Of a stretch of DNA of 60,412 nt, positions 47,787 through 54,849 are shown piece after piece. Both the position numbers and the translations under genes were made by a program. The first letter of the stretch is position 1. Every line of letters begins with the position of its first letter. Below the pieces are notes generated by a model. That model was not told the DNA's origin, made no database searches, and saw only the letters and a list, made by a program, of their open reading frames with translations. The stretch is from an uncultured Salinisphaerales bacterium. GTDB lineage: Bacteria; Pseudomonadota; Gammaproteobacteria; Nevskiales; CAJXLF01. The DNA is taken from positions 1 through 60,412 of the forward strand of contig CAJXLF010000015.1 of assembly GCA_913055805.1 (NCBI GenBank), in the 5' to 3' direction.

Positions 47787-48584
47787 TCAGCGACGTGTCT
47801 TCTGTGTATTGACCTGGGTGCCCCGAATAATGGTCACCTGGCTGCCGGTGGATGGCGCACGCCTCACCACCACGCGCTTGGCTTCGGGCTTGACCTCCGC
47901 CACCTGCGGAATCGCCTGGTCTTCTGGATTGCGCAACGCCAGTTGCACGCTGCCTTCACTGGTAGCCTTGACCAGCAGTTCAGCCTGGGCTGGATCCACT
48001 TCCAGCGTCACCGCCCGCACCACCACCGGTCGTTCCTCACTGCCGGCGGAGGCAGTCTGATCCACCGCCAGCACCTTGAGGTTGTGCAGTATGGTTTTGG
48101 TGCTGTATTCCTGGCTCTTTTCCACGGGCTTGGAAGCCACCACATCCACGCGGCTGCCGGGCAGCAGGAATCCGGCCACGCCGACCACGTCGTCGACCCG
48201 TACCGCCACCGCACGTTTGTTGGGTTCGATCAGGCCAGCCAGCAAGGGGCTGGTTTTAGGATCAGCCACCCGCGCGGCCAGTACCGGCTCGCCGGGCAAA
48301 ATGTGGTACTTGGAAACCATGCCCACCACCTGGCCGGTATCATGGAAGGCACCTTCAGGCTGAGCATCGATCGGCCAGGCCACCTGCTTGATGGAAGCCT
48401 CCTCAATACGCTTGCCGAATTCGATGACGCCGGCCGCAACCACCACTCTGGTCTGCGTGCTGGCCACCTGGGCCTGCGCATCCACGAGGCGCTGCTGCGC
48501 CCAGCGCTGTGCCATGAATGCAGCCACCAGACCGAGGGCAATGGCCAATCCGAAAAACATGATGGAATTGCGTTTACTGGCCAT
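47787..48584 (-). CDS. rcpC: Tad pilus assembly protein RcpC (CpaB)
   Basis: The ATG at 48584 has the strong site AAGGAG and begins MASKRNSIMFFGLAIALG, an inner-membrane anchor. A longer frame upstream has no signal and overlaps tadV, so it is rejected. The 265-residue protein contains a SAF domain (LPGEPVLAARVAD, RAVAVRVDDVVGVAGFLLPG) and a Pro-poor basic tail. RcpC/CpaB links the platform to the secretin. Confidence 0.93.
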   Translation of the reverse strand: MASKRNSIMFFGLAIALGLVAAFMAQRWAQQRLVDAQAQVASTQTRVVVAAGVIEFGKRIEEASIKQVAWPIDAQPEGAFHDTGQVVGMVSKYHILPGEPVLAARVADPKTSPLLAGLIEPNKRAVAVRVDDVVGVAGFLLPGSRVDVVASKPVEKSQEYSTKTILHNLKVLAVDQTASAGSEERPVVVRAVTLEVDPAQAELLVKATSEGSVQLALRNPEDQAIPQVAEVKPEAKRVVVRRAPSTGSQVTIIRGTQVNTQKTRR

Positions 48585-48610
48585 GGTGATCTCCTTATCA
48601 ATCCGCTGTT

Positions 48611-49150
48611 CTAGAATCCCGGCGGCAGGCCCGCAAAGACCAGCAACAAACAACCCCCGGCTATCGCCGCGGCGTACGGGAAACGCTGTGAAAGAACTGA
48701 ATGGCTGGCTGCCGGTACCCATACCCTCGTCAGGGCATAACCCCGGAACTGGCGTCGCATATGCCCCACGGTCTGGCCGAGGCCACCGCGGACGCCGACG
48801 AACAACAGGGCGAGAAACGCCCCGGTCACCAGGGTATAAGCTCCTGCCCAGAAGGCGGCCAACGGGCCCAGGCATGTGCCGGCCGCAGCCATCAGCTTTA
48901 CGTCGCCAGCAGCCATGCCGCCGCGCATGTAAAACGGTAGCAGCACCAGCAAGCCAACGCCGCCACCGGCAGCCGCCTGCATAGCCCCGCTCGCACCGGC
49001 AAGACCGCCCTGTACGGCAATGCCGAGAAAGGCACCGGTGAACGTAATCCAGTTATCAATACGGTGGTGGCGCGCATCCCGCCAGAGCGAAACCGCCAGC
49101 ATGCTCGCCAACAGCACCAGCAGCGCCGGGTTCAGGGTCAGGGCAAACAT
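48611..49150 (-). CDS. tadV: Flp prepilin peptidase TadV (CpaA)
   Basis: A 179-residue type IV prepilin peptidase lacking the N-terminal methylase domain. The two catalytic aspartates are Asp25 (WRDARHHRIDNW) and Asp83 (AAGDVKLMAAAG, a variant of GxGD whose first Gly is Ala). About six membrane helices. It processes Flp and the TadE/F pseudopilins. It is 71 bases downstream of flp. Confidence 0.93.
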   Translation of the reverse strand: MFALTLNPALLVLLASMLAVSLWRDARHHRIDNWITFTGAFLGIAVQGGLAGASGAMQAAAGGGVGLLVLLPFYMRGGMAAGDVKLMAAAGTCLGPLAAFWAGAYTLVTGAFLALLFVGVRGGLGQTVGHMRRQFRGYALTRVWVPAASHSVLSQRFPYAAAIAGGCLLLVFAGLPPGF

Positions 49151-49221
49151 GCGTACACCGCCAATCTGTTCGGTCAGGTGAACCGCCGGGGAGCCGGACT
49201 CCCCGGCCGGTTGCCTGACTG

Positions 49222-49392
49222 CTAGTTGAGATTGTCGTTAATGCCGCGGATCTTGTCGTTGACGGTACCGCCCAGCAGTACGAAGGCGGCAATCACAACA
49301 GCGGCAATCAGCCCACCGGCCACGGCGTATTCCACGGTCGTCAGGCCTTCTTCGTCGCGAATAAATCGCAGTACAGCTTCTTTAATGGACAT
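49222..49392 (-). CDS. flp: Flp/Fap major pilin
   Basis: A 56-residue prepilin. It starts MSIKEAVLRFIRDEEG, the basic leader, then the cleavage site G/LTTVEYAVAGGLIAAVV with the diagnostic Glu at +5 and Tyr at +6, a hydrophobic helix and a short tail (NDKIRGINDNLN). The site AAGGAGAT lies just before the ATG. It is the first gene of the leftward tad operon and should be its most highly expressed one. Length and pattern are those of the Flp1 pilin. Confidence 0.95.
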   Translation of the reverse strand: MSIKEAVLRFIRDEEGLTTVEYAVAGGLIAAVVIAAFVLLGGTVNDKIRGINDNLN

Positions 49393-49404
49393 GGTTCATC
49401 TCCT

Positions 49405-49416
49405 TTGGCATGCCAA
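49405..49416. promoter_or_regulatory. 12-base palindrome TTGGCATGCCAA in the flp leader
   Basis: A perfect palindrome lies 13-24 bases before the flp start, overlapping the ribosome-binding site region. As a leader-RNA element it could form a small hairpin that hides or exposes the site. No protein is identified for it. Confidence 0.35.
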
Positions 49417-49555
49417 GTAAAGAGAGGCTGGGTATTTTTGCGTCCATTCAATCCATCGAATCACAAGGGGACGCCGCCCACTGTCCTACTCGTTTATCCG
49501 GTATCTGAATCTTGAACCAGGATGGTTACCGTGTATTCCAATACCAGATAGGGGA

Positions 49556-49584
49556 AATATCATGCATTAGTATTCAAATGTCAA
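49556..49584 (-). promoter_or_regulatory. Predicted sigma70 promoter of the flp-tad operon
   Basis: On the minus strand: a perfect -35 TTGACA (49584-49579), a 17-base spacer, and GATATT (49561-49556) as a 4-of-6 -10 box. Transcription would begin near 49549, leaving a leader of about 155 bases. The palindrome at 49585-49594 abuts the -35, centred near -40. Confidence 0.6.
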
Positions 49585-49594
49585 GGGTATACCC
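49585..49594. promoter_or_regulatory. Palindromic operator GGGTATACCC at the flp promoter
   Basis: A perfect ten-base palindrome in the larger context CAAGGGTATACCCTGTAT. It is the first of three copies of AGGGTWTACCCKGKAT in this locus and touches the flp -35 box, the position of a class II activator. Confidence 0.6.
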
Positions 49595-49710
49595 TGTATT
49601 TATTTTTTAACTTATGAGAATCAGTCAGTTATCCACCGGTATCTGTACCACTTTGGCTGGAATATCTGCGCCGCCGCCTTTCCGCAAGCATCAATGGCGG
49701 TATGTACTCC

Positions 49711-49739
49711 TTGCCCTACAGGGATACATGTGCTATTAA
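49711..49739 (+). promoter_or_regulatory. Candidate promoter of the Tad regulator gene
   Basis: TTGCCC, a 17-base spacer and TATTAA lie 28 bases before the start codon. Transcription would begin near 49746, just upstream of the operator copy at 49754-49763. Confidence 0.4.
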
Positions 49740-49753
49740 TCACACTGGACCAA

Positions 49754-49763
49754 GGGTTTACCC
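49754..49763. promoter_or_regulatory. Operator copy GGGTTTACCC before the regulator start codon
   Basis: It lies three bases before the ATG in the context CAAGGGTTTACCCGGTAT, overlapping the only ribosome-binding site (AAGGG). A protein bound here would block its own gene, so negative autoregulation is the natural reading. Confidence 0.5.
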
Positions 49764-49766
49764 GGT

Positions 49767-50426
49767 ATGCAAGCAGAAGGCACGGTATTTATCATTGACC
49801 CCGACCCGGTATTGCGGGAATCGCTGCAGAGCTTTCTCAAGGCCATGTCCATTCCTTCCGCAGGCTATGCCAGCGCCGAGGAATTTCTGCAGCACTGGGA
49901 CGACAGCCAACCTGGTTGCCTGCTCAGCGAACTGTTCCTGGGCGGCATGAGCGGCATCGACCTGCAGAAAAAGATCAATGGCGGCAGTGAACGCCTGCCT
50001 TTTATCTTCATTTCCGAATTTGCCGATGTACCGACGGCCGTACAGGCCATTCAGGCCGGCGCCGTCGGCTTCCTGACCAAACCATTCTCCAAACAGACCC
50101 TGCTGGAGAATCTGAGAGAAGCCCTCAAGCGTAACCGGCAACAGCGGCGCAAACAGACGGCTGCTACCAGCGCTCGACAAAAAATCGAGGCTCTGACCCG
50201 GCGGGAAAGCCAGTTGCTGGAATACGTGGTCAAAGGTCTGAAGAACCGGGAAATTGCGGAAAATCTGGATCTCAGCCTGAAAACCGTGGAAATGCACCGC
50301 AGCCGCATGATGAAAAAGATGCGAGTGGATTCGGTTGCCGACCTGATTCGCATTTACCTGCTGGCCTACCCGCAAACCGTCGAGAACGCGGAATTCTTCA
50401 TCCGCGACCTGTCATCCGGAGAATAA
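49767..50426 (+). CDS. FixJ/LuxR-type response regulator with Glu at the phosphosite
   Basis: A 219-residue regulator with a receiver domain (1-122), a Gln/Arg-rich linker and a LuxR-type helix-turn-helix (LTRRESQLLEYVVKGLKNREIAE's domain, about 150-208). Aligned with FixJ, the phosphoacceptor Asp is replaced by Glu55 (LLSELFLGGMSG), and the acidic pair is broken to Asp11-Pro12-Asp13. Lys104 (TKPF) and Ser in FISEF remain. It may therefore be fixed in an active-like state or respond to something other than phosphate. It is divergent from flp and carries the locus operator before its start, so it is the prime candidate controller of the Tad genes. Confidence 0.92.
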   Translation: MQAEGTVFIIDPDPVLRESLQSFLKAMSIPSAGYASAEEFLQHWDDSQPGCLLSELFLGGMSGIDLQKKINGGSERLPFIFISEFADVPTAVQAIQAGAVGFLTKPFSKQTLLENLREALKRNRQQRRKQTAATSARQKIEALTRRESQLLEYVVKGLKNREIAENLDLSLKTVEMHRSRMMKKMRVDSVADLIRIYLLAYPQTVENAEFFIRDLSSGE

Positions 50427-50528
50427 CCCCGCCCGCTGTTTCCGCGGAAGACGCAAAGCTGCCCTGCACTACTCGCCAGTTGCCTGTCCGCCTATAATCG
50501 AAGCACATTGCAAAATCGAACGAGCCCA

Positions 50529-50900
50529 ATGGATGCTATTCAGCTGACAGGAAGTGATGCCGCACAAATCGCGCTGGCCTTGATTGCAGATCGGCATGAG
50601 GGCCAGTCCGGCCTGCATGCCGGACAACTGCAAAGCTGGTGGCAAGCACTGGGCTTGCGCGCGGACGACCTGATCCAGGCATTGTCAGTACTCAGCCGTG
50701 ACGGCGATCTGAAAATCGAAGGCGAAGGCGAAACGGCTATTCTGCATTTACAACCCCCGGCACTGGCCCGGCTCCCGACCCGGGGCTCCGGACTCGCCGG
50801 CCTGCCGAGCATACTGAAAGAAACCCTGCAGCGGGCCTCTGAAAGAAGTGCCGGTACCGGTGGCCACTCAGCCGGGGAACGGCGCGACGGCTTCAAATAA
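50529..50900 (+). CDS. Small protein with possible winged-helix fold
   Basis: The ATG at 50529 gives 123 residues beginning MDAIQLTGSDAAQIALALIA. Residues about 10-75 show a helix-helix-helix-strand pattern (LIQALSVLSRDGDLKIEGEGETAILHL) like a winged helix. The rest is low complexity (Gly/Ser/Arg). I do not recognise the family. It lies between the regulator and tadE, and its ribosome-binding site is weak (ACGAGCCC). A TTG 21 bases upstream is an alternative start. Confidence 0.6.
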   Translation: MDAIQLTGSDAAQIALALIADRHEGQSGLHAGQLQSWWQALGLRADDLIQALSVLSRDGDLKIEGEGETAILHLQPPALARLPTRGSGLAGLPSILKETLQRASERSAGTGGHSAGERRDGFK

Positions 50901-50975
50901 CTAACGTCTGATCCGGCATCCTCGATCCGACTCTCCCGACTCGTTATCCCTCCTATAATATTTACCATTAAAACA

Positions 50976-50985
50976 GGGTTTACCC
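50976..50985. promoter_or_regulatory. Operator copy GGGTTTACCC at the tadE promoter
   Basis: The third copy, extended here to the palindrome CAGGGT-TT-ACCCTG (50974-50987), in the context ACAGGGTTTACCCTGGAT. Its centre is 27.5 bases before the first base of the -10 at 51008, almost the same as at flp (28.5). Confidence 0.6.
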
Positions 50986-51007
50986 TGGATTTTTAAAATA
51001 AATAAGA

Positions 51008-51013
51008 TATAAT
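51008..51013 (+). promoter_or_regulatory. -10 box TATAAT of the tadE-tadG operon
   Basis: A perfect TATAAT with no recognisable -35 (CTGGAT at 50985-50990), preceded by the operator where a -35 would be. This is the layout expected of an activator-dependent promoter. Confidence 0.5.
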
Positions 51014-51056
51014 CCATGTATATGAGGGCATCCTGCCCAGTGACACGGAGGTCACC

Positions 51057-51551
51057 ATGCGGGAAAGAACGCGTAACGGCGCCCGGCGCAAGCGTGCATC
51101 ACGCAAAGGTCTGGTGGTCACGGAAATGGCCATCATCCTGCCGGTGATGATGCTGCTCATTTTCGGCATCCTGGATTTCGGACGCCTGTATTTCACCCAG
51201 ATCACCCTGCAACACGCCATGCGCGAAGGCGGACGTTTCGGTGTGACCGGCCAGCAACTGCCGGACCCCGGCAACCCTCTGGCCCTGCAATCGCGCATCG
51301 CTTCCATACGCCAGGTGGTACACGACGCCGCCGTGGGCGTAGGCGTGGAACCAGGCGACATCGTCGTCAGCAGCATCAGCGGCGGCAGCGACAATGCAGG
51401 CGGCCCTGGCGACACCCTGACTATCTCCATGTCGTACAGCTTCCGCTTTATCACACCGATGATCGGCCAGTTTTTCAACGACGGCGAACAGAGCTTCACG
51501 GTCAGCACCAGTTTCCGTAACGAACCCTTCCCGCCAGGGGACCGTTCGTGA
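51057..51551 (+). CDS. tadE: TadE-like pseudopilin
   Basis: A 164-residue protein with a basic leader (MRERTRNGARRKRASRKG), the TadE cleavage pattern G/LVVTEMAIILPVMMLLIFGI with Glu at +5 and a hydrophobic helix, then a soluble part containing FGRLYFTQITLQHAMREGGRF, which is typical of TadE. A GGAGG site precedes the ATG. It overlaps the next gene by four bases. Minor pseudopilins of this type are cut by TadV. Confidence 0.9.
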   Translation: MRERTRNGARRKRASRKGLVVTEMAIILPVMMLLIFGILDFGRLYFTQITLQHAMREGGRFGVTGQQLPDPGNPLALQSRIASIRQVVHDAAVGVGVEPGDIVVSSISGGSDNAGGPGDTLTISMSYSFRFITPMIGQFFNDGEQSFTVSTSFRNEPFPPGDRS

Positions 51552-52063
51552 AGTGCCTGCAAAAACCGTGCGCCCAGTACGGACTGGCGGTGGTGGAATT
51601 CGCCATGATTCTGCCCATTCTGATGGTGTTAATGTTCGGCGTAGTTGATTTTGGCCGCGCAGTGCTGGTCAAGCAGGTGATGATCAACCTGAGCCGCGAG
51701 GCCGCCAATCTCGCCTCGCGCGGTACCAACCTGCCGGACGTCATCGCTGCCATCCAGATATCCGCGGCGCCGCTGGACCTGCAGGCCAACGGCTATCTGA
51801 TTGTGACCGAGGTACAGAGAGACATTAACGGCAACCTGACCATCAGCAAGCAAATGGGCGATGGCGGCCGTCCCGGCGGCAGCCATGTCGGCAGCGGGAC
51901 AGGTAGTCCAGCCACCCTCCCGGCCACGAATACTGCCATCCCCCTGCCCGGCCAGAACATGTACGTGGCCGAGGTCTTCTATCACTCGCGCCCCATCACG
52001 CCACTGGGGCAACTGGTCAACATCACCCTCAACGAAAACTTCTACGACAGCGCGTTCTTCTGA
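51548..52063 (+). CDS. Second TadE/F-like pseudopilin
   Basis: A 171-residue protein starting at GTG 51548, inside the tadE stop (GTGA overlap). The leader is short, then G/LAVVEFAMILPILMVLMFGV with Glu at +5. A Gly/Ser-rich low-complexity segment (about 105-130) is followed by AEVFYHSRPITPL, a TadE/F feature. It probably fills the TadF role. Confidence 0.87.
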   Translation: MKCLQKPCAQYGLAVVEFAMILPILMVLMFGVVDFGRAVLVKQVMINLSREAANLASRGTNLPDVIAAIQISAAPLDLQANGYLIVTEVQRDINGNLTISKQMGDGGRPGGSHVGSGTGSPATLPATNTAIPLPGQNMYVAEVFYHSRPITPLGQLVNITLNENFYDSAFF

Positions 52064-52076
52064 TGGAGGCAACCAC

Positions 52077-53273
52077 ATGAAGCAACTGGCAAAACAACAA
52101 CGTGGCGTGGTTCTCGTTACCTTCGCCATCAGCGCGCTGGTGCTGTTGCTGTTCTTCGGACTCACGGTCGACGTCGGTTTCTGGTACATGAGCCGCGCCG
52201 CGCTGGCCAAGGGTACGGACGCCGCTGCCCTGATGGGTGTACGCAGCCTGTCAGACGGCGAGGCCGTGGCGCGGGACGTGGCCGAGAACACCTTTGCCAT
52301 GAACTACGCCGCTTCGAGCCTGCCGGAACGTCAGGCGGAGGAGCCGCAGGTATCCGTCAATTTCGAACGCGACGAAAACAACAACCTGCGTGTCTCGGTC
52401 AGCAGCCGTGCCCGTATCCACACCTATTTCCTGCGTTTACTGCCCGGCTTTGCCACCGTGGGTGTCAGGGCCAACGCCCAGGCAGCACGCGCCAAGCTCA
52501 TCATGACGCTGGTGCTGGACCGCTCCGGCTCCATGAACAGCAACGGTGGCGCAGCCGCATTGCCCGGCGCGGTTGAAACTTTCATCAACTTTTTCGACGA
52601 CGCCAACGATTTCGTGGCCATGAGCAGCTATGCCGATCACGCCACATTAAATGTCGCCATCGGCCACAACTTCAAATCCGACATCCGGCGAGAAGTGCGG
52701 CGGCTGCGCTTCAGTGGCTGGACCTACGCGCATGGGGGTATCGATATCGGTCGTGCGCAAATCAACAGCATCGCCACCTCCCCCGGCGAGAACGTTATCC
52801 GCGCCTTGGTGTTCTTTACCGACGGCCAGGCAAATTCCTTCCTGGACAACGTGGAATGCCGCAATCGCAGGCACATGGATCTGATACTCGTGCCCGGCAG
52901 CAGTGACGATGACTTCCGTGACCCCGATGACGGCTCCACGGTGAGTTGCAGCCGCAACCGAACCCGGAATTTCTTCTCCTCCAAATACCAGTCCCTGCGC
53001 ACACGCAATAGCAACAACGTGGAAGAAGAAGGTCTGTTCAGGGCAGAGAACTCGGCACTGATGGCACGACAGGATGGCATCTTCGTCTTCAGCATTGGCC
53101 TGGGCAACAATATCAACCAGACCTCCCTGCGCAACATGGCCAATGATCCCGGCAGCCCCAGTTACAACCCGGCACAGCCGGAGGGCGTAGCGGCCTTCGC
53201 GCCCAATGCCGGCCAACTGGATGCAGTCTTCAGGCAAATCGCTGCCAAGATACTGCTGCGCCTGACCCGTTAG
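52077..53273 (+). CDS. tadG: TadG-like protein with von Willebrand A domain
   Basis: The ATG at 52077, with GGAGG upstream, begins MKQLAKQQRGVVLVTFAISALVLL, a TadG N-terminal helix, followed by DVGFWYMSRAALAKGTDAAALMG. From about residue 140 there is a VWA domain with a complete MIDAS motif (LDRSGSM) and FTDGQANS. The protein has 398 residues. Surface adhesion or anchoring of the pilus is the usual proposal for TadG-VWA. A longer frame beginning at 51861 overlaps the previous gene and is rejected. Confidence 0.9.
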   Translation: MKQLAKQQRGVVLVTFAISALVLLLFFGLTVDVGFWYMSRAALAKGTDAAALMGVRSLSDGEAVARDVAENTFAMNYAASSLPERQAEEPQVSVNFERDENNNLRVSVSSRARIHTYFLRLLPGFATVGVRANAQAARAKLIMTLVLDRSGSMNSNGGAAALPGAVETFINFFDDANDFVAMSSYADHATLNVAIGHNFKSDIRREVRRLRFSGWTYAHGGIDIGRAQINSIATSPGENVIRALVFFTDGQANSFLDNVECRNRRHMDLILVPGSSDDDFRDPDDGSTVSCSRNRTRNFFSSKYQSLRTRNSNNVEEEGLFRAENSALMARQDGIFVFSIGLGNNINQTSLRNMANDPGSPSYNPAQPEGVAAFAPNAGQLDAVFRQIAAKILLRLTR

Positions 53274-53361
53274 TTTTCTCTCCTGCCACCCACACTACCA
53301 AGTGGATGACGCTGCTCGGCCAAGCATGGTTTAATCTAGGTCGTCAACAGGAGGAGCGACC

Positions 53362-53853
53362 ATGAAGTTTTCATACTCACAACAATTTCACAAAGGCAAA
53401 GACACCGTGCTGAGCATGCTCTGCGACCCCGCCTATCACAAGGGTTTGCAGGACGCGCTGGGCAGCTGGGATTTCAAGCAGCTGGAACTGGACGATGACG
53501 GCAACCAGTTCCGCATCAAGTACAGCTACGTGGTGAAATCCGAAGTCCCCCTGCCGGGTTTTGCCAAGAAAGTGCTGGGTGAAAACACTCACGCCACACA
53601 GACTGAAACCTGGAATCGCGCCACCGGACGCGGCACCGTGGATGTGGAACCCCGCGGCCTGCCGGGCAAGATTCATTGCGATCTGGTGATCGAAGACGAT
53701 GGCGAGGGCGGCGCCACCAAAACCTTCAACTGGGACATCAATGTCAAGCTGCCTCTGGTTGGCGGCAAACTGGAAAAACTCATTGCAGACGATATCCAGG
53801 GCAAGGATGGTATCGACGCCGATGCTTCCAATGATTTACTGAAAAATTACTGA
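53362..53853 (+). CDS. DUF2505 family protein
   Basis: A 163-residue protein of the SRPBCC-like DUF2505 family: a strand-rich chain with FSYSQQFHKGKDTVLSMLCD at the start, ETWNRATGRGTVDVEPRGLPG in the middle and KLPLVGGKLEKLIADDI at the end. The fold suggests binding of a hydrophobic ligand, not known. It is monocistronic: an AGGAGGAG site lies before it and a terminator 16 bases after. Confidence 0.88.
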   Translation: MKFSYSQQFHKGKDTVLSMLCDPAYHKGLQDALGSWDFKQLELDDDGNQFRIKYSYVVKSEVPLPGFAKKVLGENTHATQTETWNRATGRGTVDVEPRGLPGKIHCDLVIEDDGEGGATKTFNWDINVKLPLVGGKLEKLIADDIQGKDGIDADASNDLLKNY

Positions 53854-53868
53854 AAATCCGGCTCTGTG

Positions 53869-53895
53869 AAAACGGCTCCTGCGGGAGCCGTTTTT
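53869..53895 (+). terminator. Rho-independent terminator after DUF2505 gene
   Basis: The stem AAAACGGCTCC/GGAGCCGTTTT with loop TGCG is followed by TGTTT. A clear intrinsic terminator. Confidence 0.92.
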
Positions 53896-54042
53896 GTTTC
53901 ACCGCCGCTGGCCCTTGGCAAGCCACACAAATCACTGCAACATTGCCGGCTGTCATCATTAAAACGCAGGCGCGGCGGCCGGTTTCTTGGCATGATAGAA
54001 ACGAACAGGGGACGCCGACCGCATATATTGAGTGGGGAATCC

Positions 54043-54807
54043 GTGGCGAAAAAGATACTCAGAAAACCTTCCAGAAATTTACCCCGGGAAACGGGTGTTT
54101 CCCGCCTGGCCGACCGGGTAGGACGCCTGGTGCGCACCCTGCCTGGCGCCGAATTTGCCGAAGAACAATTACATAGCGCCGAACTGCGCGTGCTGCGCGA
54201 ACTCAAGCAGCGCCTGGACGCCCTTGATGACCACCGGCGGCTACCCCCTCCAGAAGATCATGCTGTACCGGTGGCGCGCTCAAGCCGCAATAACAAGGTA
54301 CAGCGCTCCGTTCCCGGCATGCTGCTGGATGATTTGCTAGCCAAGGCTAATGGCCAGACCGAAGAAGAAGCTCGCATGTGGCTCTACAGCATGCTGCTTA
54401 AGCAACTCACACCGGATGAAGTGCGCATATTGAACGTGTTATCGGATGGCCAGGCCCATCCCCTGCTTCATGTAGGCGTCGGCCCCAGAATCGGCGCCGC
54501 ACCCAAGCGTGTAGTGGAAAATTTTTCCACGCTCGGCAAGATTGCCCAGGTCAAACTGCGGGAATTCACCCCGGCCTACATCACTCACCTGCGCAGCCTG
54601 AACCTGATTGAAACCGGCCCCGAGGACAAGGCCCTGGATATGAAGTACCAGGTGCTGGAAAACGACGCGGAGGTTCGCAAGGCTGCTGAAACCGCCAACA
54701 AGAACACCGGACCGGGTTCGGGTGCGCGCATGATCCGCCGTGTGCTCAGAATCTCAACACTGGGCAGGGAACTCTGGGAAACCTGCCGACCCGATTCGAA
54801 TAAATAA
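54043..54807 (+). CDS. Uncharacterised protein, basic N-terminus and winged-helix-like C-terminus
   Basis: The start is not certain. GTG 54043 has AGTGGGGA before it and gives 254 residues. ATG 53992 is an alternative, and longer frames would begin inside the terminator at 53869-53895. The first 45 residues are basic (AKKILRKPSRNLPRETG), then helices with heptad-like Leu/Glu (about 45-70), KQLTPDEVRILNVLSDG, and a possible winged helix around AYITHLRSLNLIETG. It loosely resembles the Abi-alpha/DUF4393 proteins, but I would not assign it. It is 42 bases before the DUF445 gene. Confidence 0.7.
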   Translation: MAKKILRKPSRNLPRETGVSRLADRVGRLVRTLPGAEFAEEQLHSAELRVLRELKQRLDALDDHRRLPPPEDHAVPVARSSRNNKVQRSVPGMLLDDLLAKANGQTEEEARMWLYSMLLKQLTPDEVRILNVLSDGQAHPLLHVGVGPRIGAAPKRVVENFSTLGKIAQVKLREFTPAYITHLRSLNLIETGPEDKALDMKYQVLENDAEVRKAAETANKNTGPGSGARMIRRVLRISTLGRELWETCRPDSNK

Positions 54808-54849
54808 ACGCCCCCCCGCGGGCTGGCCACACCCGAGGAGAAACCGGGA

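Larger units (their letters stand above)
49493..49645. repeat. Two copies of CCGGTATCTG in the flp-regulator gap
   Basis: The exact ten-mer occurs at 49498-49507 (in TTTATCCGGTATCTG) and 49636-49645 (in TTATCCACCGGTATCTG). TTTATCCGGTAT differs by one base from the right half of the operator at 49754 (TTTACCCGGTAT). These may be extra half-sites for the same regulator. The 374-base gap 49393-49766 holds no gene, only promoters and these repeats. Confidence 0.4.

Noticed and set aside
48585-48875. N-terminal extension of rcpC
   Set aside because: Overlaps tadV, is Arg/Pro/Gly-rich as shadows are, and a strong AAGGAG precedes the inner start at 48584.
51861-52076. N-terminal extension of tadG
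   Set aside because: It overlaps the preceding pseudopilin gene, and the true TadG helix begins at 52077 with a ribosome-binding site.
53866-54042. An early start for the uncharacterised protein at 54043
   Set aside because: The first codons would lie inside the intrinsic terminator of the previous gene.
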